Source: Muribaculum caecicola (GTDB lineage: Bacteria; Bacteroidota; Bacteroidia; Bacteroidales; Muribaculaceae). Taken from it: a stretch of 41,683 bases of DNA. The position numbers were made by a program, and so were the translations under genes. The stretch covers positions 1 through 41,683 of the forward strand of contig SSTG01000005.1 of NCBI GenBank assembly GCA_004801635.1, given 5' to 3'. This document shows positions 23,893 through 35,463 of this stretch, piece after piece. Position 1 is the stretch's first letter; every line of letters begins with the position of its first letter. A model generated the notes under the pieces. That model did no database searches, was not told where the DNA came from, and worked only from the letters and a program-made list of their open reading frames with translations.

Positions 23893-25196
23893 CATACACG
23901 AATCAAGATATAGAGTTTTGCACGGCAGAAGAAATAAAGGCTTTTCAAAATGAAAAGTTAAAAGACGCTTTGCTTTATTTGTCCGAACATTCGCCGTTTT
24001 ATCAGCGAATGTTCAAAGAAAAGAATATCAACATTGCAGATATTCAGACTGTTGACGACCTTATAAATCTTCCTTTCACCGAAAAGAAAGATTTGCAGCT
24101 TCATAATCAGGAATTTCTATGCGTACCGTCGCACAAGATTATTGATTACATCACAACATCCGGCACACTTGGCGACCCAGTTACCTTTGGATGCACAGAC
24201 AGTGATCTTGAACGTCTTGCATATAATGAAAAGAAATCATTTGAATGTGCCGGCTTGAAACCGGGCAATATCGTTCAGCTTATGACTACGCTTGACAAGC
24301 GGTTCATGGCGGGACTTGCATATTTCCTCGGAATCAGAAAACTTGGAGCAAGTGTTATCCGCGTGGGTAATGGTATGCCCGAACTTCAATGGGATACAAT
24401 CAACCGTTTGAAACCGGATACTTTAATGTGTGTTCCATCATTTATTCTTCGCCTCATTGAATATGCGGAACAACATAATATCGACTATAGAAATTCAAGC
24501 ATAAAACGTATTATCGGAATAGGAGAAGGACTGAGGGAACAGGATTTCAGTTTGAATCTTCTGGGCTCTCGCATTAAAGAGAAATGGGATGTGGAACTTT
24601 ATGCTACATACTCATCTACTGAAATGGGAGCCACATTTTCGGAATGTCCAAACGGTTGTGGTGGTCACGTGCATCCCGAACTTATAATTGTCGAGATAAT
24701 TGGCGATGACAACAAACCGGTGAAAGACGGAGAAGTAGGCGAAGTCGTTGTAACAACTCTTGGTGTCGAGGGTATGCCTTTGTTACGTTTCCGAACCGGT
24801 GATATGAGTAGCAAAATCACAGACAGATGCGATTGTGGACGTTACTCATATAGACTTACACCTCTTGTCGGGAGAAAGAACAATATGATTAAATTAAAGG
24901 GTACTACGATATATCCTCCGGCTATCAATGATGTTCTTGACAATACCCCTTATGTCGTCAATTATGTAGTTGTGGTACAGAATAGCTCTGCCGGAACCGA
25001 TGAAGTCGTTGTGAAGGTCGGTGTGGCAACCCCGCTACCCGTTGATGTAATCAAAGACCTCAAAGACCGTTTCAGATCTCGTATCCGGGTCGCTCCCATC
25101 GTAGAGATTCTATCACCGGAGGATGTCAATCAAATCAATAATCCGGCAAACAACAGAAAACCGATAAAATTCATTGACAATCGCCGAAATAAGTGA
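23889..25196 (+). CDS. PaaK-type AMP-forming acid ligase
   Basis: This 435-residue adenylating enzyme is of the phenylacetate-CoA ligase family: TTSGTLGDPVTF at about 89-100 (phosphate loop), YATYSSTEMGATF near 237, RFRTGDMSS near 297 and GRKNNMIKLKGTTIYPP near 325. It also has a Cys-rich RCDCGRYSY element found in PaaK relatives. It should activate p-coumarate from the TAL for loading on CoA or an ACP. Proteobacterial APE clusters use a different-looking AMP ligase (ApeH), so this may be an independent recruitment. It overlaps the preceding esterase gene by 4 bp. Confidence 0.87.
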   Translation: MTYTNQDIEFCTAEEIKAFQNEKLKDALLYLSEHSPFYQRMFKEKNINIADIQTVDDLINLPFTEKKDLQLHNQEFLCVPSHKIIDYITTSGTLGDPVTFGCTDSDLERLAYNEKKSFECAGLKPGNIVQLMTTLDKRFMAGLAYFLGIRKLGASVIRVGNGMPELQWDTINRLKPDTLMCVPSFILRLIEYAEQHNIDYRNSSIKRIIGIGEGLREQDFSLNLLGSRIKEKWDVELYATYSSTEMGATFSECPNGCGGHVHPELIIVEIIGDDNKPVKDGEVGEVVVTTLGVEGMPLLRFRTGDMSSKITDRCDCGRYSYRLTPLVGRKNNMIKLKGTTIYPPAINDVLDNTPYVVNYVVVVQNSSAGTDEVVVKVGVATPLPVDVIKDLKDRFRSRIRVAPIVEILSPEDVNQINNPANNRKPIKFIDNRRNK

Positions 25197-25198
25197 TA

Positions 25199-26341
25199 AT
25201 GGATACATCTAAATTTGATGACATAAGGCCATATTATAATGAGGAGATTCCATCAGCAATGAGTCGCATTGCTGATAGTGAACTATTTCCTCTTATTGCC
25301 TCCTATATTTTTCCAAATGAGAATATAGAGAATGTTAGGCGACATATACGTGGCATAGAGACGATTGACCAGTTCCAGCATGAAGTAATGTCAATTGTCA
25401 ACGAACAAGTCATTAAAAGAAGTATGACCTCGTTTTCATATAATGGGATTGATAGGCTTGATAAAAACAAAAGATACTTGTTTGTATCTAATCACCGAGA
25501 TATAATGCTCGATTCAAGTCTTCTTCAGTATGTGCTGCACATCAATGGCCACGAGACATCAGAGATTACATTTGGTGCCAATCTAATGTGTCATCCCTTG
25601 GTTATTGATATAGGGAAATCTAATAAAATGTTTAAAGTTGAACGTGGTGGAAATCTAAAAGATTTCTATCAGTCATCCCTCCTTAATTCCGAGTATATTC
25701 GCCATACAATCACTGAGAAAAATCAATCTGTATGGATTGCCCAACGTAATGGTCGGACAAAAGATGGGATTGATCATACTGAACCCGGATTGATACGAAT
25801 GTTTGGCAGCAGTCTTCCGAATGATAAACTTAAAGCATTGTCGGAACTAAATATAGCGCCAATATCAATTTCTTATGAATGGGAAACCTGCGACATCCTA
25901 AAGGCTCTTGAGCTTTACGAATCTCGCTTTACTAAATATGTAAAGAAACCCGGAGAGGACTTGAATAGTATTCTTACCGGTATTGTAGCCGACAAGGGAC
26001 ATGTCCATATAGAAATATGTGAGCCAATAAATATTGATGAGTTACAATTGCTTGAGTCTATGACTAAGCAAGAGTATGTCAAAGCCGTGGCTTTCTTAAT
26101 CGATAAAAGAATAAATGCAGCATATCATTTACATCCAAACAATTATATCGCATTTGATATAAGATATGGTACCAAGCGCTATTCTGATAGATATACACCT
26201 GCGCAAAAAGAAGCTTTTTGTAATAGATTAAATGAATTATCAACCTATGAAGGGTGTGAAGTGGATGTATTGATGGATATATTCCTTGGCATCTATGCCA
26301 ATCCAATTAACTCTCGTACAAATGCAATATCTTTTCAATGA
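25199..26341 (+). CDS. PlsC-like acyltransferase
   Basis: I use ATG 25199, two codons inside the longest frame and just past the ligase stop. The 380-residue protein has the acyltransferase motif SNHRDIMLDSSLL (H99, D105), then FKVERGG and WIAQRNGRTKDG as blocks II and III. It lacks long membrane segments. Such enzymes accept acyl-CoA or acyl-ACP; here the acyl group may be the aryl polyene or an ordinary fatty acid for the anchor lipid. It overlaps the exporter by 4 bp. Confidence 0.8.
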   Translation: MDTSKFDDIRPYYNEEIPSAMSRIADSELFPLIASYIFPNENIENVRRHIRGIETIDQFQHEVMSIVNEQVIKRSMTSFSYNGIDRLDKNKRYLFVSNHRDIMLDSSLLQYVLHINGHETSEITFGANLMCHPLVIDIGKSNKMFKVERGGNLKDFYQSSLLNSEYIRHTITEKNQSVWIAQRNGRTKDGIDHTEPGLIRMFGSSLPNDKLKALSELNIAPISISYEWETCDILKALELYESRFTKYVKKPGEDLNSILTGIVADKGHVHIEICEPINIDELQLLESMTKQEYVKAVAFLIDKRINAAYHLHPNNYIAFDIRYGTKRYSDRYTPAQKEAFCNRLNELSTYEGCEVDVLMDIFLGIYANPINSRTNAISFQ

Positions 26342-29300
26342 ATAAAATTCTTCTATCTATATACGACCTGTTCAGAAGGGCTCCATTGTTGGCATGGGGA
26401 TTATTCCTCATATTGACAACTGCACTTGTCATATCAATACTTTCACTATCGTACAAGGAAGATATATCAGATTTTTTACCTCTTGACGAGAAGAATCAGA
26501 CTGCGTTGTCTGTTTATCAGGATGTTTCAGGTGCCAATAAGATATATGCAATAATTTCTACAAAAGATACAGTCAACGTCAATCCTCAAGAACTGGCAGA
26601 TGGAGTTGAAACCTTTGCTGAGAAGGTTGAAATTAATGATTCACTTCATTATATAAAGGATATAATGAAAGAGATAGATATGGATAAAATGCTTGGTATG
26701 GCGGATGAAGTATATGCCAACGTCCCATACTATCTTACTGACAGGGATTATGAAAGGATTGACAGCTTGTTGAGTGACCCAACTTATGTGGAGTCCCAGA
26801 TTTCGGAGGACAAACAACTTCTGTTATTCCCGTCATCCAATGTGTTAGTCTCTAATATTTCCCGAGATCCCTTAAATCTGTTCTCTCCAATACTTGGACG
26901 ATTAAAACAAGCGGGAATGTCCATTGAATTTGAAATATACGATGGATATATTTTATCACCGGATAGCAAGAAAGCTATAGTGATCTTAGAATCGGCATTC
27001 GGTGCTCATGAGTCAGAAAACAATGCTTCTCTTGTAGCAATGCTTGGCAATGCAAAGGCTGAGACAGAGGCAGTCAATGGCAACTTGGATATTCATATTA
27101 TTGGAGGACCAGTTATAGCAGTAGCTAATGCAAACCAGATTAAGACAGATAGTATTTTGGCTGTTTGCATTGCCGGTTTTCTTATCTTAGTCTTGCTGAT
27201 TTATGTATTCCGTAATCTAAGAAACATTTTACTGATAGTCTTATCTGTCGGTTGGGGCTGGCTTTTCGCAATGGGAGCAATAGCACTTTACTATGATTCA
27301 GTGTCCATCATAGTTATTGGTATAGCGTCTGTAATATTGGGAATTGCAGTTAACTATCCGCTTCACCTAATTGACCATCTTAAAGAGAGCGATAATCCGC
27401 GAGCAGCCCTCAAAGAGATAATATCCCCTCTTGTTGTCGGTAACGTCACAACTGTAGGCGCCTTCTTATGTTTAGTACCTCTTAATTCTCCGGCGCTTCA
27501 CGATTTAGGATTGTTTAGTTCTTTGCTCTTGATAGGGACTATATTCTTTGTTCTCATATTTCTTCCCCATGCAGTAAAGACAAGAAAGCCGGGAACCAAA
27601 ATTGAAAAGGAACCCCTGCTAATTACAAAATTAGCAGGAGTGTCAATTGAAAATAGCAGATGGTTCGTGTGGTGTGTTCTTGCTCTTACGATTGTATTTG
27701 GCTATTTTAGTCTCAAAACTGAATTTGATTCAGATATGAGAAATATCAACTATATGACTGATGAGCAAAAGTCTGATTTGTCTTATTTTCAGAATCTTCT
27801 GAATGCGTCAGATAAAACAGAACATTTGTATATAGTTAGCTCGGGCAATGATTGGGATGGCGCATTGACTCAAGATGAAATCATTCGCAGAGATGTTGAA
27901 TCCCTTGTGTCAGATGGTTACGCTACTAAGCAAAACAGTGTATCCACATTCTTGGTATCAAAACAAGAGCAACAAAAGAGAATAAACAAATGGAAGGCGT
28001 TTGTTAAAAAGTATAGTAACATTTTTGATAATAAGCTACCTAATGCTGCTGAAAAATACGGATTCAGCACCGAAGCATTTTCATCTTTTGAGAATATCGT
28101 TAACTCAGATTATGAAGTTCAAGAATTTGACTATTTCAAAGATTTTATATCAACAGTGTTTGTCGGTAGTCTAAGTGAAGACAATGAAAAGGGGCGTAAA
28201 TCTCTTGTTCAAGTGATTTCTGTTCCGGAGAACTCTGTGGAATACGTTAAAGAAAAACTCTCCGAGAATAAGGAGTTCGGAGGACTCTTTTTCGATGTTA
28301 AAAGCATGAATGGGTCAATCGCTGATACTCTTTCTAATGATTTCAATTACATTGGAATCGCTTGTGGATGTATTGTTTTTATATTCCTTTGGATTTCTTT
28401 AGGTAGTATAGAATTGGCAATCGTTTCTTTTATGCCCATGGCTTTCAGTTGGATTTGGATATTAGGTATAATGGGAATCTTGGGTATCAAATTTAATATT
28501 GTTAACGTCATTCTTGCGACCTTTATATTTGGTCAAGGTGATGACTACACGATATTCATGACGGAAGGATTGTCTTATGAGTTTGCGTATCGAAAGAAAT
28601 TGCTGGCATCATATAAGAATAGCATCGTGGTTTCTGCCCTTATCATGTTTATCGGTATCGGAACATTGTTGTTTGCCAAACATCCGGCTTTACGTTCTTT
28701 GGGAGAGGTGACGGTTGTCGGAATGTTGTCGGTTGTCTTGATGGCTTATCTATTTCCTCCGTTGATATTCAAATGGTTGATCCAGAGCAAAGGTGAATTG
28801 CGTTATCGCCCAATAACTCTTAAAAAGATATTATGTACCTCGTTCTGCGCAGCGGTTTTCTTTATTCAGCTTATAAGTGCTTATGTTTTAGGTTTCTTCC
28901 TGTTTGTTCTTACGAATCCTACGCCAAGGAAGAGGGAGTTGTTTCACAGGTATAACTGTTCGGTCTTCAGATTCGATATTAAGAGAATGCCCGGCATACA
29001 TCTTATGTATAAGAATGATAGCAAAGAAAAATTTGAAAAGCCTGCTGTTATCATCTGTAATCATCAGTCATTACTTGACTCTTTCTGCATGATGTTTGTA
29101 ACTCCCACAGTTGTACTTTTGGCCAACGAACACATAAAATTGAACCCTATAGTTGGAACAATCTTTAAGTGGAGTAATTTCTTTACTGTAACCGAAGGTA
29201 GTAGTAACATTATCGAAAGACTCCGTCCTTTAATCGACGAAGGTTTCAGTATTGCTATATTCCCGGAAGGAGTGCGGCCCGAGATAGGCGAGACGAGCAT

Positions 29301-29961
29301 CAAAAGATTCCATAAGGGAGCGTTCCATATTGCTAATACACTTAATCTGGATATTGTACCCGTATATTTCAACGGCATCTTACAGATAATGCCTAAGGGC
29401 TCGGCATTGTCCAATGGCGGAACTATGTTTATTGAAGTAGGCAAACGAATATCTATATCAGAACTCAGAGCCATTGGAGATTTGTCTGATCAGGCGAAGT
29501 CGTTGCGACGTCATTATAAAGAGCAAATGATTCGCATTCACAAACTCGTTTCGACAGTTGATGAACTAATTCCGATTGTCCATGACCGATATATCTATAA
29601 AGGTAGAGATATTGATGTCAAGGCTCGGAAAGCCCTTAAAGCTTTTAGAAAGTACGCCAATAGTATTCAAGGTATTAAAAACAGTAATCCATGCTTAGTA
29701 ATTGATTGCGCTGGATTGGGAGAACTGGCGTTAATACTCGGACTAATGTATCCCGAAAGAGAAGTCTATTGTAATATTAAATCAATGGATTTTCAGGAGG
29801 TCTTTAAGGGATGTATTCAAGGTTTTACAAGAAATGTCAAAATCATCGATGACAAGGAAGCTGAGAATATCAATATGGCAAGTGTGAATACATTTATAGT
29901 GACTGATACAGGAAATGTTTCTTCTGAAATTACTCCCGATGCTGAGATTGTCCTCATTTAA
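26338..29961 (+). CDS. MMPL/RND exporter fused to acyltransferase and Rossmann-like domain
   Basis: This 1207-residue fusion begins with an MMPL-type exporter (about 1-860): a first membrane helix near 15-38, a periplasmic domain, two groups of membrane helices (about 275-430 and 675-860) and a long loop between. A PlsC-type acyltransferase follows (about 890-1050), with CNHQSLLDS near 905 and FPEGVRPE near 975. The last 90 residues contain CLVIDCAGLGELALILGL, a degenerate Rossmann-like stretch like that at the end of the 18035 product. The exporter matches ApeM-type proteins thought to move lipid-linked pigment out of the inner membrane. The fusion suggests direct hand-over from acylation to export. 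Confidence 0.88.
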   Translation: MNKILLSIYDLFRRAPLLAWGLFLILTTALVISILSLSYKEDISDFLPLDEKNQTALSVYQDVSGANKIYAIISTKDTVNVNPQELADGVETFAEKVEINDSLHYIKDIMKEIDMDKMLGMADEVYANVPYYLTDRDYERIDSLLSDPTYVESQISEDKQLLLFPSSNVLVSNISRDPLNLFSPILGRLKQAGMSIEFEIYDGYILSPDSKKAIVILESAFGAHESENNASLVAMLGNAKAETEAVNGNLDIHIIGGPVIAVANANQIKTDSILAVCIAGFLILVLLIYVFRNLRNILLIVLSVGWGWLFAMGAIALYYDSVSIIVIGIASVILGIAVNYPLHLIDHLKESDNPRAALKEIISPLVVGNVTTVGAFLCLVPLNSPALHDLGLFSSLLLIGTIFFVLIFLPHAVKTRKPGTKIEKEPLLITKLAGVSIENSRWFVWCVLALTIVFGYFSLKTEFDSDMRNINYMTDEQKSDLSYFQNLLNASDKTEHLYIVSSGNDWDGALTQDEIIRRDVESLVSDGYATKQNSVSTFLVSKQEQQKRINKWKAFVKKYSNIFDNKLPNAAEKYGFSTEAFSSFENIVNSDYEVQEFDYFKDFISTVFVGSLSEDNEKGRKSLVQVISVPENSVEYVKEKLSENKEFGGLFFDVKSMNGSIADTLSNDFNYIGIACGCIVFIFLWISLGSIELAIVSFMPMAFSWIWILGIMGILGIKFNIVNVILATFIFGQGDDYTIFMTEGLSYEFAYRKKLLASYKNSIVVSALIMFIGIGTLLFAKHPALRSLGEVTVVGMLSVVLMAYLFPPLIFKWLIQSKGELRYRPITLKKILCTSFCAAVFFIQLISAYVLGFFLFVLTNPTPRKRELFHRYNCSVFRFDIKRMPGIHLMYKNDSKEKFEKPAVIICNHQSLLDSFCMMFVTPTVVLLANEHIKLNPIVGTIFKWSNFFTVTEGSSNIIERLRPLIDEGFSIAIFPEGVRPEIGETSIKRFHKGAFHIANTLNLDIVPVYFNGILQIMPKGSALSNGGTMFIEVGKRISISELRAIGDLSDQAKSLRRHYKEQMIRIHKLVSTVDELIPIVHDRYIYKGRDIDVKARKALKAFRKYANSIQGIKNSNPCLVIDCAGLGELALILGLMYPEREVYCNIKSMDFQEVFKGCIQGFTRNVKIIDDKEAENINMASVNTFIVTDTGNVSSEITPDAEIVLI

Positions 29962-29991
29962 TCAGTTGATTGACAATAAGGAGTTCTATAT

Positions 29992-32052
29992 ATGAGTTGT
30001 CTGAGGGCATATATTATTACTATGATTTGCGTGTGTGGTATGGAATGCCACGCACAAGAGTCGATTGATTCTGTGCAAATACATATTCTACAAGAAGTTG
30101 TTGTAACTGATCAGTCGGCCCGGAATCGTATTGCTAATGCTCGACTTGGAAGTGAGACTCTTGAACTTACAAAATTATCTATGGCACCAAAAATGTTTGG
30201 TGAAATGGATATAATAAAATCAATTACACTTTTGCCCGGTGTTCATGGCGAGGCTGATGGCGCAGGTGGATTTGAGGTCAGAGGAGGAAATGCCTACCAA
30301 AATCTTGTGACGTTGGATGGTATGACACTTTATAATCCGGCTCACCTGATGGGCATCTTCTCAACATTTAATGACGATGCTATGAGTCGTGCAGTATTGC
30401 ACAAAGGGCCAATTCCACCGAACTTTGGGGGTGCTTCTTCATCCGTACTTGAAACATATATGAGACCGGGAGATATGAACAAATATCATTTCTCCGGGAC
30501 TCTTGGCATCTTAAACGCAAAAGTATCAGCAGATGGACCTATAGTTAAAGATAAGCTATCATTCGCATTATCTGCCCGTAGATCATATGTGGATTTATTT
30601 CTAAAAATGGTACCTGAATACAAGTCCACGATTATGAACTTCTTTGATGTTAATGCCAAGATAAGGTATAACGTGGCCGCTGGAAATCATTTGGATATTT
30701 CATTCTTTGCATCAAGAGACAATCTTGCTATATCTGACCTTATGGATATGCGTTGGGGTAATATCTCCGGAAGTATAAATTGGTCGTTCCAAAAAGGTGG
30801 TTTGAGATTCTTGACTACGGGTGCTGTTACTAATTATACTACAGAAATGGGAATGAACATAATGGATGCCAATCAAAAGCTTAATGAATATATACAGTCT
30901 TACTCAGCAAACGAAAAGATTTCTTACAGTATTTCCGACAATCATCTTCTTGAATTTGGTATTAGGTCTGAACTTCTTCGTGTGAAGTCCGGAGATATGA
31001 AGATAAGTAATTCCCGTCAACTCGAAATACGTTCTGGCTGGTCAAATGCCACATGGCTCGGTTATGAGGGTGAATTTTCTGCGTTGTTGTCAGTGTCATT
31101 CGGAACACGCTTGTCTTGCTACACAACACTATCCGGTAACCTATTTCATGAATTTATAGGTTTGAATGAATCTGCACCGGACTTCTCATCTAAAACATAT
31201 CTCCATGTAGAGCCCCGCGGAAGTGTAAAAATCAATCTTAACGACAATCATAACATTAAGGTTGGAGCTTCTATATCGACTCAAGATATTCACGGAGTTA
31301 GGTCAACAACTACGACATTCCCGTTTGATAGATATGCCCTCGCGTCAGCTTTCACAAAACCGGAAGTGTCGACACAGTATTCTGTTGGCTATGCAGGTAT
31401 GACTCCTGATGGTGGTTGGGATTGGAGTTGCGAAGGCTATTATAAAACTATGGACGGAGTGTATGACTATAAGGATGGAGTAACTATGTTTTCTCGGATA
31501 AACCTTGAAAGTCTAATCCTCTGTGGTAAAGGGCGAAGTTATGGTATGGAGTTAATGCTCCGTAAAAATATCGGTATATTTACGGGCTGGATTGCTTACA
31601 CTCTGTCAAAGACAGATACACGTATTCCCGGAATAAATAACGGACAATGGTATAAAGCATCAAATGATAGACGTAATGATTTTTCATTTGTCGGCATTGT
31701 AACATTTAACCATCGTTGGAATGCCTCGCTTTCTTGGACTTATTCATCCGGAAGACCTTTGACTGCTCCTGATGAGAAATATGTTCTTGGGGGAGAAACA
31801 TGTTACTATTTTACGGCAAGAAATTCATATAAAACACCATCTTCACATCGCATGGATTTGTCTGCATCATATACCAGAGAGGGGAAACGGTTTACATCAA
31901 TAATTACGTTTGGTGTTTTCAATGCGTATGCTCATTACAGCCCGTTTGTAATATATTTTGAGGATGATTCTTCAAAACCATCGGGCACACGAGCCGTGCA
32001 GCAATCACTATTCGGCATTGTACCTTCTGTTTCATATACAATTAAGTTTTGA
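29992..32052 (+). CDS. TonB-dependent outer-membrane receptor
   Basis: This 686-residue receptor has a signal peptide, a possible TonB box (LQEVVVTDQSARNR, about 33-46) and a plug domain (MDIIKSITLLPGVHG, FEVRGGNAYQNLVTLDGMTLYNPAHLMG). A beta-barrel follows, ending SVSYTIKF with the terminal Phe. It lacks the N-terminal carboxypeptidase-like extension of SusC receptors. An AAGGAG ribosome-binding site lies at 29978-29983. With the DUF4249 lipoprotein that follows, it forms a common Bacteroidota pair. Such a receptor at the end of a polyene operon is unexpected; it may use energy transduction to place the pigment at, or recover it from, the surface. Confidence 0.88.
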   Translation: MSCLRAYIITMICVCGMECHAQESIDSVQIHILQEVVVTDQSARNRIANARLGSETLELTKLSMAPKMFGEMDIIKSITLLPGVHGEADGAGGFEVRGGNAYQNLVTLDGMTLYNPAHLMGIFSTFNDDAMSRAVLHKGPIPPNFGGASSSVLETYMRPGDMNKYHFSGTLGILNAKVSADGPIVKDKLSFALSARRSYVDLFLKMVPEYKSTIMNFFDVNAKIRYNVAAGNHLDISFFASRDNLAISDLMDMRWGNISGSINWSFQKGGLRFLTTGAVTNYTTEMGMNIMDANQKLNEYIQSYSANEKISYSISDNHLLEFGIRSELLRVKSGDMKISNSRQLEIRSGWSNATWLGYEGEFSALLSVSFGTRLSCYTTLSGNLFHEFIGLNESAPDFSSKTYLHVEPRGSVKINLNDNHNIKVGASISTQDIHGVRSTTTTFPFDRYALASAFTKPEVSTQYSVGYAGMTPDGGWDWSCEGYYKTMDGVYDYKDGVTMFSRINLESLILCGKGRSYGMELMLRKNIGIFTGWIAYTLSKTDTRIPGINNGQWYKASNDRRNDFSFVGIVTFNHRWNASLSWTYSSGRPLTAPDEKYVLGGETCYYFTARNSYKTPSSHRMDLSASYTREGKRFTSIITFGVFNAYAHYSPFVIYFEDDSSKPSGTRAVQQSLFGIVPSVSYTIKF

Positions 32053-32054
32053 TT

Positions 32055-34161
<2,107 letters not shown>

Positions 34162-34170
34162 CGATGTTTA

Positions 34171-34196
34171 TTTTGCCGCCTTAGGGCGGCAAAATT
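34171..34196 (+). terminator. Terminator closing the polyene operon
   Basis: TTTTGCCGCC (34171-34180) and GGCGGCAAAA (34185-34194) form a perfect 10-bp stem with a TTAG loop, flanked by T and A runs. It can work in both directions and ends the run of plus-strand genes that begins at 3763. Confidence 0.85.
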
Positions 34197-34233
34197 TATG
34201 CCGTTATTTCAAGAAAATATATATCGTAATACA

Positions 34234-35265
34234 ATGATTAAACGTTTGTGGTTCATGGTTCTTATAGTTATAGCTTGCACTAATGCAAGTTATGCTTTGT
34301 CATTTGACCTTGATACAATCGCATCAAAGGGCCGTTTCCTAAATTTCTGTGTTTCGGCTTATCGCTTCACTGACAAATTTTTCAATGAAATTGACACGGC
34401 TTATGTATGTCCAACAGGATACAGATGGAACCTAAAGTTTAGAGCAAGCAGTTGGACGGATTTTAATGGTTTTTACTTTGATGGGAATCATCAAATGGGT
34501 ATGCTATCACCATTCTGTACATCTATTGGCGCAGATGTTCAATTTATGGCAGTGTCGATAGGGTATGACATCAATGTGAATAAAATATTCGGTGGAAGTG
34601 GCAAAGACAGGTCTAAATCCAGATTCAGTTTTGAGTTTTCAAGTGCTTTGCTTTCGGGACGCTATTATTCAATAAAAAATGATGATGGTATGAATATCAA
34701 ATATATTGACAAAAAACTTATTGACGAGATACCTTTTCCGGGAGTTAAATCATCAACATGGGGAATAGACTTAACTTATTACTTTAATCACCATAGGTAT
34801 TCTAATCAGGCTGCATTTTCATTTGGTAAGATTCAAAAGAGGAGTCAGGGGTCCTTTATGGTTGGAGTTACATATCAATCACAAAAACTACATTTCGATT
34901 TTAGTAAATTACCAGAAGATATGCAAGATTGGCTTCCTGAAAAGTGGAAGGGTAGAGACTATAATTCAGACGGCTACAATATAGGGCTTAGCGGTGGATA
35001 TGGTCATAACTGGGTAGTCCGTAAAAAGTTCACATTTGGAGTAACGGGGTTGGTAATACCGAGCTTACATTATGGCCTTCTAAATAGTGAAGATAAGGGT
35101 TACTCATTCCGGATGAATTATAGATTGAATGCGTCTGCGGTCTGGAATCACAATCGCTGGTTTATAGGAGCGGTTGCTCGTTGGGACGTAGGATTCATCT
35201 ATTCGGAATCAACATTGGCAAATGGGCTATTTAGTCTTGAAACAAAAATAGGCTGGAGATTCTAA
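34234..35265 (+). CDS. DUF4421-like outer-membrane protein
   Basis: I chose ATG 34234, which opens with a signal peptide (MIKRLWFMVLIVIACTNASYA). The 343-residue product has many amphipathic strands and a terminal aromatic strand (SLETKIGWRF), as in beta-barrels. The segment IDTAYVCPTGYRWNLKFRASSW recalls DUF4421 proteins of Bacteroides. It is beyond the terminator, so it may not be co-expressed with the polyene genes. It is the last plus-strand gene before the convergent ICE genes. Confidence 0.65.
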   Translation: MIKRLWFMVLIVIACTNASYALSFDLDTIASKGRFLNFCVSAYRFTDKFFNEIDTAYVCPTGYRWNLKFRASSWTDFNGFYFDGNHQMGMLSPFCTSIGADVQFMAVSIGYDINVNKIFGGSGKDRSKSRFSFEFSSALLSGRYYSIKNDDGMNIKYIDKKLIDEIPFPGVKSSTWGIDLTYYFNHHRYSNQAAFSFGKIQKRSQGSFMVGVTYQSQKLHFDFSKLPEDMQDWLPEKWKGRDYNSDGYNIGLSGGYGHNWVVRKKFTFGVTGLVIPSLHYGLLNSEDKGYSFRMNYRLNASAVWNHNRWFIGAVARWDVGFIYSESTLANGLFSLETKIGWRF

Positions 35266-35304
35266 TTATTCTTCACAGCCTAATATTAGATTTCTTATGA
35301 TATT

Positions 35305-35463
35305 TCAATCCCAATCATTGAGGTTGGCGATGAAATCGTCAACCGATGATTCATCGAAAAGTTCCGGCAGTTCGCCGCTATTGATGTGATAGTCGTAATC
35401 GACCATCATATCATCAACGGAGTTTTCGCCGTATTCATCAAGTTCAAAATCGTCCATATTCAT
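35305..35463 (-). CDS. Very acidic 52-residue protein
   Basis: Read on the minus strand, this ORF begins MNMDDFELDEYGENSVDD and ends FIANLNDWD. About a third of its residues are Asp or Glu and almost none are basic. It overlaps the 3' end of the gene at 35444 by 20 bp, so it looks like the last gene of the HU operon. Such acidic small proteins can mimic DNA or bind basic partners such as HU, but there is no direct evidence. Another possible start lies two codons in. Confidence 0.5.
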   Translation of the reverse strand: MNMDDFELDEYGENSVDDMMVDYDYHINSGELPELFDESSVDDFIANLNDWD

